A stretch of DNA of 64,000 nucleotides from Rhizoclosmatium globosum (taxonomy: Eukaryota; Chytridiomycota; Chytridiomycetes; Chytridiales; Chytriomycetaceae). The stretch covers positions 186,001 to 250,000 of the forward strand of contig MCGO01000026.1 of the NCBI GenBank assembly GCA_002104985.1, read 5' to 3'. Each line of letters opens with the position of its first letter. Positions within the stretch are counted from its first letter, which is position 1. Below the pieces are notes generated by a model, which did no database searches, had not been told where the DNA came from, and saw only the letters and a list, made by a program, of their open reading frames with translations. Shown here in pieces: positions 22,921-33,905 of the stretch. Made by a program: the position numbers and the translations under genes.

Positions 22921-22968
22921 ACACAGCTAAAGCTGGGTGTGATTTTGGTTGGGTGTTGTTGGGAGGAA
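22921..22968. mobile_element. Short terminal fragment of the 792-bp repeat family
   Basis: CACAGCTAAAGCTGGGTGTG then ATTTTGGTTGGGT is the palindromic terminus of the 792-bp repeat with C-to-T changes throughout (GGGCGTGATCCTGGCTGGG became GGGTGTGATTTTGGTTGGG). Only about 45 bp are recognisable. Confidence 0.6.
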
Positions 22969-24034
22969 ATAAAAGTGTTCTTTTTCAATCAAGAAGGACA
23001 GATGAGTATCCAGTATTCTGTGAAAATGAAGACATTGCAGAAGACACAGTAATAATTGAGAGACAGGGTAGAAATTATATACCTTCATTCATATGGCCCA
23101 TAGTGCAAAGCAGGGAAGTTTATGGAAAGTCAATTAGTTCTTGCTGACAGCATCACAAATGAAGCTACAAAACTGTCAGATAAGTTTAGACAGAGTAGTT
23201 GCGCCTTAGTCTTCAGCAATGGTAATTGTGATATTAGAGAGGTTTTGCTATCACAATTTTTCTTTGTGATGTTGGGAAATTTTCTTCTGTGGTGGCCAAA
23301 AGGAAAAACACATCACAAATTTTTCCTGTCAACAAAGCTCACAAGACATCAAATGCCTTTGTGAGCAATTATGCCAGCTGACAAAATCTCCACCTCCAAA
23401 TGGAGCACAAACAAAACCTCAGAGTCAGAAATTCCTTTGAAGATAAGAGCCTCCTCCAAACCACATCTGTCAAATGGCCTTTTGCTTTAATGTCTGAAGT
23501 GACATAGCACTTCTAAATAAAAGTGTATTTCTCCTAAATGTTTGCTAAAGCGGTATCTTGCTGCCAAATGCGGGCTTGCCAGACTAGTAGACCTCTTGGG
23601 TGTCATCAACAAGAGTGGCTGAATGGAGGAAGTGGACATCTAGTCAAAATATCAAAAATCGGGGACAAAGGAAACCTCCGTGTTAGGGCAATGATTACCT
23701 GTATCAAATTATAGGGTGCTGCGAAGAATGGTGGTGGCATTCAGAGGGAAAAAAGAAAACCTGCACATTTTGGAGCTTTGTCATTTCTCACCACTGTTTT
23801 CAGCACCCTCAATTACCTAATGCAAGAGTCTTTGTTCATTAGCAGTGTATAATATGGGAGTTTGCAGGAAAACTGGTCGGCCAAAATTTATATTTAATTA
23901 GTAAATTGGCACTGACAATGCACTCTTCAGAAGCTAGCTACTCATTTAAATCAAAACCAAATTTAATTACAATGCTCCCACTAATTAATTTCAGTATAAG
24001 ATGGAGCATTCATTAGCCCAGTACGTCAAAAATG

Positions 24035-24826
24035 AATACCCAGCTAAAGCTGGGGCGTGATCCTGGCTGGGTTCCTTCAGAAATGAATAAATGTGTTTAT
24101 TTAAAAAGTTAATAAAGGAACAAAGTTATTCCAATTACTTTGTGGAGACGTTGCGGTTGTTCTGCACGATGGCATCTCAAATGAAACTGGATATTTTAGA
24201 TAGGGGTCTCGTTTTTGGTAAACAATAGAAAATACATGTTTATTAATGCTTTGTACTGGTGGAATTATTAGAGCATTTTGTGCTAGAAGGTTGTGGAAGA
24301 CAACCCAAGTTGAGTTGGAAAAAGTTAAGTATTTTTGGAGTTAATCCAGACCGCGACGAGGACCTAATAAATCAATAAATCAATATTGTTTTATTACAAT
24401 CACAAAGTATGAGGTCCTTCTGGATTAAGTTTGGGTCATGCTTGTGGTTGGAGTTTTGGGTTGAACATCACTTGGCTGCGACTCTGGAACGCTTGAAGCG
24501 ATTTGGCTGAAACTTTAGGAAACAATTAATAAAGCTGATTTATATTACTGGTTAAAATATCGAAACCATCGAAGAAAGAATAAAGGAGCTGCGCCGAGGC
24601 CCACACCTCGAACCCAACACGTGCAACTCGCGACCCTGAGCCGTTATCGAAAAAAACGGCTCTAGGTTGCCTTTGGATTTAAGTCTTTCATCATTTAATA
24701 AAATTGGAGGGGAATCAGGAGAGGATTGAGGGAGGAGATAGGTTTTGAAGGAATTGGGTTCTGTCTGCCTCACGGCCGCCACAAACGCACCACCGCCGTC
24801 ACCCCACTGTAAATAAACTTTTAATA
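24035..24826 (-). mobile_element. 792-bp dispersed repeat, young copy B
   Basis: Direct repeat of copy A (16414-17205), 7.6 kb away and nearly identical, including the minus-strand 76-codon frame (24782-24552), which encodes the same peptide. Beyond 24826 it diverges completely from copy A. Differences are scattered point changes and small indels, mostly between about 24150 and 24300. CpG sites are retained, unlike the surrounding sequence. Confidence 0.75.
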
Positions 24827-25329
24827 TAAGCTTTATTATATGAATGATAAGTTTGGCTCAGATACTTCAATACTGCCTGAGAGATGGCTCGGAGATTGAC
24901 AAGTACCATAGTCTGTGCAGGAAGTGCTTCTCTCTGTACTGGAACGTACTGCGCTTCCTCCCACTTGTCTGCAAATGTTGCGGCTACTTTGAACTGCTTC
25001 TGTCTGGTTGCTGCTGCTACCTGTCATGACAGAGAAATCTTCTCCTAGTGATCTGTTAACAGTTAGCCTGCTGCACCCACTCCCTCACCACTCCAATACA
25101 GAACCAATGCAGAGAAGCTCCAGATACACACAATTTTCATTTTTGGAAGATTGTTCATCAAGAAAGCGCAACAAAAATTGGGTGTTTTAAACTGACTGAA
25201 ATGAGCTTCAACAACTATGAAAATGATATGACAAATGTTTGAATGAGTAGAAGTTGTTGAGAAAAATTGGTTGTTAACCAACAGTGTTGAGGTAACCCAA
25301 ATATGTATCTTGGACAAGAATCAGTGTTC

Positions 25330-25610
25330 TTCATTGTGAGTCATAATAAAATGTGAGTCATAAGTTTTGTATATTTTTGTGTGAGTGAGAGATCCTGGAG
25401 ATGAATTAAGGAAGTGGAAACATATTTTTGGACACTGGAAACAAATGCGCAATGGCCAACAATCAGATGCTGTACCCCTTTCACCAAGTCTTCAGCACCT
25501 CCAAAGAAACGTTTGTAAGGAATGGTATAGAGTGATTTTTTTCCTCTCTGTTGAAAGAAACAAAGAAGCGAGTGATTTAATGCCAAAAATGAGGGTGATG
25601 AAGACATAGC
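25330..25610 (+). mobile_element. Decayed relative of the TIR element at 20852-21322
   Basis: GTGAGTCATAATAAAATGTGAGTCATAAG opens a stretch that follows the reverse complement of 20852-21322, through KWKHIFGHWKQ coding text to CTCTCTGTTGAAAGAAACAAAGAAG (about 25548). The GC-rich TIRs are gone, a central part is deleted, and most CGs of the other copy appear here as TG or CA. Confidence 0.55.
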
Positions 25611-25969
25611 AAACAATGATAATTCAGATTTTGAGACCCACAGGACTATCACCCTCTATGGCGCTGCTGGAATCTCTGAGTCCGCTTTGTTATCATGGTG
25701 TCTTCTGTACAGTTTGAGATTGCTGTGCTAATTGGTAGGTATCTTCTAAAGCTACATACTGGCAAGACTGATAGTGAACAAGTACTGCGAGGAAAGATGA
25801 AAAGAACTTTGAAAATAGAGTTAATAGTTTGCGAAATTGTCTAAGGTGAATTTTTTCAAACCAATATCAGAGGGCAATGTGCATTCATCACATTCTGTGC
25901 CAGTAACATTTTGGTCTGAAGTTAATAGATTAGTAAATGTAGATATTTACAACCTTGATTTTTGCTTTG

Positions 25970-26100
25970 GATTAGAATGATGATTGCCACTGCCTTGGGG
26001 TTGGTGAAGCAGCTGCCTCAAAGCTACCACTTGTGGACAACTTCATGATCATGGGTGACTAGTGAGGGATCAGTTGTGTACCACTCTCAGTGTAGGTCAC
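25970..26100 (+). pseudogene. Possible tyrosine-recombinase C-terminal relic
   Basis: The frame from about 25988 reads CLGVGEAAASKLPLVDNFMI then MGD and a stop. This resembles the G-x-A-A-A...V...I..LGRWxS...Y box near the catalytic Tyr of DIRS/Crypton-type tyrosine recombinases, with TGG changed to TAG and a one-base shift before SEGSVVYHS. It is a single short block in a decayed region, so chance similarity is possible. Confidence 0.22.
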
Positions 26101-27529
26101 TTAGTTTTAAGCAACCTGTCTTGAAACATAGACAAAGGGGTTCTACAAATGTGCAAGTCTCAGGGTGTCAAACCCAAAGGCAACAGAAACTCTGGTGGTA
26201 GCTTGTAGCAATTCTGACGTGCAAATATAGTAGCTGCTTCCCAGTGGAAGATCAATAAATCAGTTTTCCGAGGTAAAGCAAAAAACTGAGTAGAGGCCTT
26301 GGGGATGAAGCATCCTTAACCTAGGAAGGCTCTGGAGTTTCTTAACTGAAGTCTGGAAATGAATGAGATCTTCTCTAGTGGGCCATTGTCGTTGTTGGTA
26401 GGCAGAAGTGGTGATGCAAAATGCACTGAATGTTGACTGAGTGCCTAAATACTGTAGACACAAAAGTTCTTAGTTCATCTAAACAGCAGTGCAGTGGCCA
26501 TAGAAGTCAGAATCTGCTGAGGAGTCTGTAACAACTCACCTGGAGGATGAACTAATAACAGCCTGTAGCTGCAAATTTAAAAGAATTGCCTCTTGAAGGA
26601 GATTGCTGCAAGGCACGAGACCATAAATGCTCAGTTACAATCTTTCTGTGTTTTCAAAGTTGTATTTTAGCATCCTTATTGTTTTAATGCAGTTGCCAAT
26701 ATAGTGTAACTCAGTTTAGAAAACAAGCCATGGTATGATTTGAAAAGTAGACTGCAAAGAATTTGGTTTTCTTTAAATAATTTGATTTCCCAGACCCTTC
26801 TGCTGAATAAACTAACCCTTAAAATGGATGGCACTAAAGCAAGCTCTTATAGCAGATACAATGCTGTAAGTGTAAAGGACATTGAGGTGGCATCAAAGTG
26901 TTTGGGGTGACCTGGCTTAGACTGCCTTCTGGTGATGATCTTGGTGGTAGTAGCAAATATTCAAATGGGAACTTTGAAGCCTATGAGTTATGGTAAAGAG
27001 CAGTTGGACTTGGCTCACAGCAACAGTGGATCTGACCCAAATTCTTAAGTATGATTTTGGCTGTCTGGGGTACAGACAAGAATTAAAAAAAGGAATTCAA
27101 AGGCCTGGACGTTGTGTTGGCAGTCAGTCCTTGCATACTTCAAAAAGCTGGTTTTCTCTTTGCTGAATTCAGAAGAAATAGAAATCCACATCATATCTTA
27201 TTATTTTTTGGTAAAACAAGTGGAAAATGAAAGGAAAAAGCATTATCTCCAATTGGAAATCTGTTGTATTTTAAATGAAAGCTTGCACATTTTTGATGTG
27301 AAATGTAACTGCGTGCCGTTAGTCAAATTTTAACTCACTTAAAACTCAAGGTACAATAAAAAAAAGCTCCCAATTCTATAGAGGAATACAAATCAAAAGG
27401 CAGTTTATTTGGATGGACTTCAAAATCTGGATACCTTGGGAAGCATGGAATAATCCTTCCTTCAATGGAACCACAAAGTGACCACTGGTGTGTTTGAATG
27501 AGCTGCAAGTGAAGTTGAGAGAGGCGTTT

Positions 27530-27615
27530 GATTTTATCGCTTTGCTTTTGTATCAAGGTTTATTCATTTGTTTTCCGTCAACCTTCCACCCTTCAAAAAT
27601 TAAGCTATAAAATAA
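27530..27615. repeat. Dispersed short repeat, copy 3 of 3
   Basis: Third, most altered copy of the repeat at 15405-15545 (CTTTGCTTTTGTATCAAGG, TTTATTCATTTGTTTTCC, CCACCCTTCAAAAATTAA), same orientation, 12 kb away at the other edge of the gene-poor block, just downstream of the bL36m gene. Confidence 0.4.
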
Positions 27616-27747
27616 CCTTCATTTTTTATCAAGGAGGCAGGCAGTTTTGACTTTTGTGAGTGAAACACAACACACATAAAGACATCTGGAAAATAAGTTT
27701 GAAACTAGTTTTAAAAACTCTAGATTGGGTTGTATGTGAAGCTTTAT

Positions 27748-28143
27748 TTAGTTCTGAACTTGTTTATGCTTCGGATTCTCCTTGCAAATCACACGAAGTC
27801 TTCCACCGCGCTTCGCAAAGAAACAGTGAGGGCAACGAAGTCGAAGGGCCGATTTCGACTTGAAGGTTCTGACGCTCTCGCCGACAAGGGAAGGTATCAT
27901 TGGCAACGAGACCTGCAATGTGGAAGCGTTTGACAAGAGGGAGCCAGAGGTTGAGCGTGAGAGCAATGAAGCGGATGTCGATGAAGGTTTGGAGAAGAAG
28001 CCGCGAGTTCCGTGGCAAGGGCAAGATGACGCTGTGCAGGATGATGACGGCGCATTCGAGTTGAGAGAGATCAAAGATGATGGAAGGATGGCGGCAGCAG
28101 AAGATTTCTGTGCGATCTTCAGGTTTCGTAGGTGAGCCAACAT
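27748..28143 (-). CDS. Mitochondrial large-subunit ribosomal protein bL36m
   Basis: Single exon, 131 aa. The last ~38 residues are the bL36 core: [20 protein letters not shown] then [14 protein letters not shown], with the C-x2-C, C and H zinc ligands. The ~90-residue N-terminal extension is rich in Ser, Ala and basic residues and poor in acids at its start ([17 protein letters not shown]), consistent with a mitochondrial presequence. It assembles into the mitochondrial ribosome's large subunit. The start is the first Met downstream of a TM-like stretch that looks untranslated. Its ATG faces the cytochrome b5 ATG across 194 bp, a likely shared promoter region. Confidence 0.88.
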   Translation of the reverse strand: MLAHLRNLKIAQKSSAAAILPSSLISLNSNAPSSSCTASSCPCHGTRGFFSKPSSTSASLLSRSTSGSLLSNASTLQVSLPMIPSLVGESVRTFKSKSALRLRCPHCFFAKRGGRLRVICKENPKHKQVQN

Positions 28144-28337
28144 CTCACAACTTCGTTTTGGTGTGGGAAAAAAAGAAGGAAGAAGAGTCCATCCAATCAC
28201 AAACATATTAGAGTATCTTGAATAAAATAATACACAGACGAGGAAAGAAGAGGAAAGGCCTCCAATGATTAAAAGGCCATAAAAGGTCCTTCCTCTCCAA
28301 CTCACTTGGTTGTATTTTTTCCTCCGAGAAACACAGG

Positions 28338-29247
28338 ATGTCAAAGACTTTTACCTGGGCTGACGTCCAATCGCACAACACCCGCAAGACTTGCTGTGAG
28401 TAGATGGATGAATCGATGAATCGCGCAAGCGAATGCATTCAGTGTTGTTCGGACGAGTCTGTTTGGCAACATTCAATCATTGAGTGGAAGGCAAAGAGTA
28501 CTGAAAGCAACCCCATATAACAGGGCTCGTTATCGAAAAAGATGTGTACGACTGTACCAAGTTCTTGGAGGAGGTGAGAAGAGAGTAGGAGCAAGGCTCT
28601 GTCTCCCAATTTTGTGTTCTGACCCAGTTTTCTTTTGCAACAGCACCCCGGAGGTGAAGAGGTTATGATGGAGAATGCCGGTAAGGGATCAAAACACTAG
28701 CCTACGATTATGACGGATGATGGTGGAAGAAAGGCGGAAGAACTAGTGGGCTCGTGGTGGGATGTCGAAAATTTTGCCGATAGTGTCACAGTGCATGATG
28801 TGGATGTCAAGTATCACCTCAAAGTTCAGTGAAAAGGCGTTCATTGTGGAATATTGTGAGGAGACGATGTTTAATTGAGACGTTTGCAATCGGGCAGGTT
28901 TCGATGCGACCGATGCGTTCGAGGAGATTGGACACTCTGATGATGCCAGAGACTTGCTCAAGGGAATGAAGATTGGAACTTTGGTTGACTCAGTAAGCTC
29001 AAATTGGTTTGAGGTTTTGGTTGTGATTGACTGATGGTCTGTTTTCAAAGGCCAAACCACCAAGCAAGAACAGCAGAACTGCTGAAACCACCAGTATTCG
29101 TAACCCAGGATCGAACTCTTCATCTGGACCAAACTGGTATATTGTTTGTGTATTACTCTGGCTGGAAATCTGATTTAAACCCACAGGATCGTTTTTGCTG
29201 CCGTTCCTATCATTGCGATTGCTACCTATTTTTTTTTTAGGCAGTAA
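28338..29247 (+). CDS. Cytochrome b5, tail-anchored
   Basis: Six exons: 28338-28395, 28524-28573, 28644-28680, 28898-28992, 29051-29136, 29187-29247 (128 aa). [20 protein letters not shown] leads into [20 protein letters not shown] with the first haem-ligand His; the second His is in [11 protein letters not shown] Ser/Asn-rich linker and a C-terminal TM ([17 protein letters not shown]) ending RQ make it an ER/outer-membrane tail-anchored electron carrier for desaturases and sterol enzymes. Exon 2 starts within the Trp codon; introns are 128, 70, 217, 58 and 50 nt. Confidence 0.93.
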
Positions 29248-29292
29248 GGATAGGGAAAAATAATAAACAAAGAAGTTGGAAAGTGGCAAAAA

Positions 29293-31512
29293 ATGGCGGA
29301 GTCTCCACTACAATCCGAAACAGTTGCATTCTTGATCACAAGGCATCTGAATGCACAGGACCTGTTTTCTCTATGCACAGTGCTCCGAGTGCTGCGGCCC
29401 CTCGTTGCCGCTGCAGCCCGAGTGGCGCAGCTTTCGATGGCGCAACGTGAGTCAGCGGAGCAGCAACCAGCGACACGGCGGCGGCAGCAACAGCACCGAC
29501 CTGTGTGGCGATCGCTGCGCATCACCAGCAGCGATGTCTTTGAAGCGGTTCTTCGCGAGGCCGTGCACGAGCTTCTTGTTCTCGAGGCGCGTGCGGGCTT
29601 CGACGCCCTTCTCGAGCTCGTTGGCCCAGTTTCGGTGGCTGAATTCGGACCGCGCGTGTCGTGGCGGACGCGCGTGTCCGTGACAATCGACGGCGACTCG
29701 CTCGCTTCGCCACAGTCCGTGGACGGTATCGCCCGTGTTTGGACGCCTCGGACTCCGAATCTCAGAGAATTGACTCTGTGCGATGCCCTTCTCGGGGATG
29801 CAAACTGTGCGATCATACTCGACATTCTGTTTGATACCGCTTCAACTCCCCGCACATCAGTCGCTCCTCCACAGCTGCCTCAACCTTCAAATCACCAACA
29901 ACAAACATCGAATGTATATTGCCCGCAATGCAATGCTCCCATCCCGTCCTTCAGCAATATTAATTATCGTCCTCAACGCAATCAATACCAACAATTCCAA
30001 CCTGCTCAAAGACCGCCCTTGCAACAACAGCAACAATTATACAAGCAACATCCACAGATTCAGTACCAAACCTATTTTCAGAATCAAACTTCACAACTGC
30101 GTCCAGCTCCGCAACTACAATATCTAAATCAACACCGTCCTGAACAACCAAATCAAGCTTATTCGCAACAGCAATCCTTTCAAAATGCTCCTATTTATAC
30201 TTATCGTGGGAATGGAAACGTGCGCAACAACCAACAGTCCAATCAGCACACAAACCAACGCTGTCGTATTTGTAATTTTACTCTTCCACCAACTCGCCAT
30301 AATCCGCGCCCTATTTATTTTCAGCATCAATCAGAATCAGCAAGCTTGCCACAATCTCGTCCTGAATCACGTCCGCCATCTGCAGAAATACTGAACAACT
30401 CCAGTGATTCCGCCTCATCTTTATCTTGTCTCATCCAACAAAGTAGTTTATCTTCGCTCATTGACTCCAATGTTTCTGTATCACATCGTCGTCCGAAATG
30501 GCATTTCTTGGAAACTTTAATTCTCAATGAAAACTTGCTGTCAGATTCCACGTTACAACTTATTGCGTCGAATGTAATTCCCATATGTCATGCTTTGTCT
30601 GTCTTGGAATTAAAAGGCAACCAGTTCACTATTGCAGGTAAAATCTTGCTTTGGATAGGTGTTGTGGTTTGTCTTAAACATTTGATACTTTCTTGGTCAG
30701 GTATTCAAAGTTTAGCCTCGCACTTGCCAGCAACAAACATAAAGCACCTGAACCTCTCGTCCGCAAATATGACAGATGCCACTTTATTACCACTCTCTCA
30801 ATCCCTGTCTCTGACATCTCTTCAAACTCTGCTCCTTATGGACAACAAATTGACCCACATAGGAATGCAATCGTTTAGCCGTGCCCTTCGTGAAACCCCA
30901 CGTCTCAAACATCTGGACCTCAGCGCGAATCAAGGAATCGCAGATTTGGGAACTCAATGTATCGTCAGTGCACTCATTGGAGGTTCTCGCCTTGAGACGT
31001 TGTGTCTGGAGCGATGTAATATCGGGTACAAGGCCGTCTCACCTCTTTCGAAAATCTTGGTGCGCTCAAGTATTCGAGTACTGAAAGTCAGCGAAAATCC
31101 GCGGATTGGACCACCAGGCCTTACCCTTCTCGGGCATGCATTGGCGGGATCTCCTGTGGAAGAGTTCTATGCTGCAAGCGTCACGGGGAAAGATATGGGT
31201 TGCAAAGCGATAGTAGAAGGATTATTACGAAACTCTCGACTCAAAGTGTTGGATTTACGAGATAATCAAATCACGAATGACGGGGCTGTTGCTTTGGCAA
31301 GCGTGTTGGGCATTGCGAAGCTTGAGCGTTTAATTTTGGACGAAAATGCGATTATGGATCGGGGTGTGGAAACTCTTGCAAACTGTATAGCTGGTAGTAT
31401 GATTGTCGAACTTGGTTTGGAGGGCAACAAGGTGGAGGAGTTGGGAGAGAATGCATTGAAGAAAGCCTACGCTCAAGTGAAGAAATCAAGATACATAAAA
31501 ATCAAATATTAA
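29293..31512 (+). CDS. Leucine-rich-repeat (RNI-like) protein with Gln-rich, Cys-paired insert
   Basis: 739 codons if read straight, 718 aa if the in-frame 63-nt GT-AG segment 30638-30700 is an intron (likely, because it interrupts QFTIA-GIQSL of one repeat). The N-terminal ~170 residues have an F-box-like start (MAESPLQSETVAFLITRHLN) and RNI-type LRRs. A Gln/Asn-rich insert (about 195-360) contains CPQC and CRIC pairs about 110 residues apart that could form a split zinc ribbon. At least ten RNI/NLRC3-like LRRs of the L..LDLS.N pattern follow to the C-terminus. Such proteins are scaffolds or ubiquitin-ligase substrate receptors. Specific function unknown. Confidence 0.8.
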   Translation: MAESPLQSETVAFLITRHLNAQDLFSLCTVLRVLRPLVAAAARVAQLSMAQRESAEQQPATRRRQQQHRPVWRSLRITSSDVFEAVLREAVHELLVLEARAGFDALLELVGPVSVAEFGPRVSWRTRVSVTIDGDSLASPQSVDGIARVWTPRTPNLRELTLCDALLGDANCAIILDILFDTASTPRTSVAPPQLPQPSNHQQQTSNVYCPQCNAPIPSFSNINYRPQRNQYQQFQPAQRPPLQQQQQLYKQHPQIQYQTYFQNQTSQLRPAPQLQYLNQHRPEQPNQAYSQQQSFQNAPIYTYRGNGNVRNNQQSNQHTNQRCRICNFTLPPTRHNPRPIYFQHQSESASLPQSRPESRPPSAEILNNSSDSASSLSCLIQQSSLSSLIDSNVSVSHRRPKWHFLETLILNENLLSDSTLQLIASNVIPICHALSVLELKGNQFTIAGKILLWIGVVVCLKHLILSWSGIQSLASHLPATNIKHLNLSSANMTDATLLPLSQSLSLTSLQTLLLMDNKLTHIGMQSFSRALRETPRLKHLDLSANQGIADLGTQCIVSALIGGSRLETLCLERCNIGYKAVSPLSKILVRSSIRVLKVSENPRIGPPGLTLLGHALAGSPVEEFYAASVTGKDMGCKAIVEGLLRNSRLKVLDLRDNQITNDGAVALASVLGIAKLERLILDENAIMDRGVETLANCIAGSMIVELGLEGNKVEELGENALKKAYAQVKKSRYIKIKY

Positions 31513-31680
31513 CATGTATTTCTCTTCTTTCCCCTCGTTTTCCTTATCTATTATTTTGTGACATCATCTTCCATCGGGGAGATTCAACACAACAAAAGTT
31601 TCATCCAGAGCTTTCCTTCGCTGGTTTAAGAATCGATATCTACCCTTCAGAACCACGTTATTTCAAGCTATCCTATCATA

Positions 31681-32893
31681 ATGACGAAGCGAAAAGAATT
31701 GCACGATGGAACTCCCTTCACTGTTTCTGTTCCATGTTCTACCGCCAACTTGGGGCCAGGTTTCGATGTTCTGGGATGTGGACTAGGGATGCGGATGAGC
31801 GTGACTTGCACATTCCCTGAATCTGACAAGGGTCTTACTGTGTCATACAATGGTGACAGCCCACACACTGTGCCTTTGGATCCATCCCGCAATCTTATCA
31901 CCAGAACTGCTATTCAAACTGCTGCTTCATTTGGACAATTGCTTCCAACGCCAATGCATGTGGCCATTGAGAACCCTATTCCATTGGTGCGTATCTCTTG
32001 TTATCTCTGACGTCATTTTATGTCTCGCCACCAAAACACTTCTATTCGACTATCTCTTACATTTATCCTTATAGGGTCGTGGACTGGGATCTTCGGGAAC
32101 TGCAGTTGTTGCAGGTGTAGTTTTGGCGAATGAATCTCTCGGACTTGGAATGGACACACAGCGTATTCTTGATTACTGTCTTGCCATTGAGGGACACCCA
32201 GATAACATCACTGCATCTATTCTTGGAGGATTCGTTGCCTCGTACAAGCGTGAGCACCCAGACCCAGCACCACCAAAGGAGGAAACCATCGAATACAAGC
32301 AAAACTACTCCACTCTGTACCCGGACGTTCCAGATTTTGAAGCACCTCCTTGCAACCTCGGCAAACATTTACGTCTCAAGGTTTCCCCCAAGATCAAGTT
32401 TGTGGTTACCATTCCGGAGTTTGAGTTGCAAACAAAACTCGCCCGTTCTGTCTTGCCTCAGGAGTATCCTAAAGCCGACGTGATTTTTAACTTGCAGCGT
32501 CTTGCTGTTCTTGTGTCTACTCTTACCAGCGATGACGCTAAGGATATTGATCCTGCTGTCATTTCAGAGGCAATGCACGACCGTGTTCACCAAAAGTACC
32601 GTCAACATTTGGTTCCCGGATTGCCTGAAATTCTGTCTCTTTCTTACAAGACACTGCCAGGACTTTTGGGTGTGTGTGTGAGTGGTGCTGGACCCACTGT
32701 TTTGTGTTTGGCTACAGATAACTTTGAAAAGATTGGACAAACTGTTGTTGATATCTTTGGTAAGCATAGTGTGGACGAGGCTCCAGGATACGAGAAGCAA
32801 AAGGGAGTCAAGGGCTCCAAGAAAGTAGGAATTAAGGCATCTTTTAAAGTTTTGGAGGTTTCTGCTGAAGGATTCACTGTTTCGCGTGGATAA
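31681..32893 (+). CDS. THR1: Homoserine kinase
   Basis: Two exons: 31681-31986 and 32075-32893 (374 aa). GHMP-kinase fold: N-terminal VPCSTANLGPGFDVLG, the ATP loop GRGLGSSGTA (from residue 103, at the start of exon 2), AIEGHPDNITASILGG for substrate/Mg binding, and GVCVSGAGPTVL near the C-terminus. It phosphorylates homoserine with ATP in threonine synthesis in the cytosol. Length is normal. Confidence 0.95.
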
Positions 32894-32981
32894 TGTTGAA
32901 TAAATTGCGTTTCTTTTTCCTCTTTCCCTCTTTCATCTTTTTTTGTTTTTTTTCTTCAGTTTCTAAGTCTTCCTACAAAAA

Positions 32982-33824
32982 ATGTCTTTCCGTGGAGGAG
33001 CCCCAAGAGGAAGAGGAGGATTCGGTGGAGGTGATCGAGGTCGTGGTGGAGGTTTCGCTCGTGGAGGAGGTCGCGGAGGAGGCCGTGGAGGTTTCAGCCA
33101 GCCTATGGGACCACCAGATTCAGTCTTGGGTTAGCATTATCCTATCCCTTCAGTTCCGCTACCAATTGACCCTAATACGATCTTACTTAGCTATGGGATC
33201 CTTCATGCACGCCTGTGAAGGAGAACTTGTTTGCAAATCTATCAACACCAAGGTACTGTCTCCCTTTCTCCCTCACAAAACTCATTTATCTTCAAGTTAA
33301 CTCAATGCCATAACAGATTCCATACTTTAATGCTCCAATCTATCTCGAGAACAAGACTCAAATTGGAAAAGTCGATGAAATCTTGGGACCATTGAACGAA
33401 GTTTTCTTCACTGTGAAACTTCAGGAAGGTGCTGTCGCTACAAGCTTCAAAAAAGATGATAAGGTTTTCATTGGACCTGACAAGCTGTTGCCATTGGACA
33501 GATTCTTGCCAAAGCCAAAGGCTGTTGGTGGAAAGGGTGAGCTTACTCAAAATTTCCAGAATTCCTTGCATTCTAATAATGAAATACAACTTAGCAAAGC
33601 CAACTGGTATGCAAGGAAAGGTTGAGAAGCGTGGAGGCCGTGGCGGTGCTCGTGGTGGATTCGGAGGAGACCGTGGTGGCCGTGGAGGTGCCCGTGGCGG
33701 AGCCCGTGGTGGATTCGGTGGAGCACGAGGTGGTGCACGCGGTGGATTTGGAGGCGATCGTGGTGGTCGTGGTGGAAGCCGTGGAGGACGTGGAGGTGCT
33801 CCACGAGGCCGCGGAGGTTTCTAA
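32982..33824 (+). CDS. GAR1: H/ACA ribonucleoprotein subunit GAR1
   Basis: Four exons: 32982-33129, 33191-33252, 33317-33536, 33595-33824 (219 aa). N-terminal RGG domain, central Gar1/Naf1 fold ([15 protein letters not shown], then [20 protein letters not shown] and FTVKLQEG), and a long C-terminal RGG domain. GAR1 is a core protein of H/ACA snoRNPs that guide pseudouridylation in the nucleolus. The 3' end of this gene has a mutated copy at 14250-14384. Confidence 0.95.
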
Positions 33825-33905
33825 TGCAATTCGGGGGTTTCAGTAACGAATAAAAGAAATAACAATATACGAGTAAGTAGATTTTGTTAAGATTTTTTGA
33901 AGTAA

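Larger units (their letters stand above)
14026..27747. other. 13.7-kb gene-poor, CpG-poor repeat block
   Basis: No intact gene is visible between the tau-like gene and the bL36m gene. Reading frames are short and interrupted, and text is rich in TG, CA and A/T runs. Whole 60-base lines (for example around 19441-19620 and 26521-26580) contain no CG, whereas the flanking genes are full of CG. Exceptions are the two young 792-bp repeats and parts of the inverted-repeat elements. Recognisable contents are listed separately. In the remaining stretches (about 17430-18880, 19490-20740, 22970-24030, 24830-25320, 25620-25960 and 26110-27330) I see nothing I can name beyond broken frames. Confidence 0.7.

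Noticed and set aside
29226..29855. 209-codon minus-strand open frame opposite the LRR gene start
   Set aside because: It is antisense to the GC-rich, clearly coding N-terminus of the LRR protein. Composition is Arg/Ser/Thr-rich, as expected of a shadow frame, with no motif.
33547..33804. His-rich minus-strand frame opposite GAR1
   Set aside because: The His/Asp/Gly pattern is simply the antisense of the RGG repeat codons.
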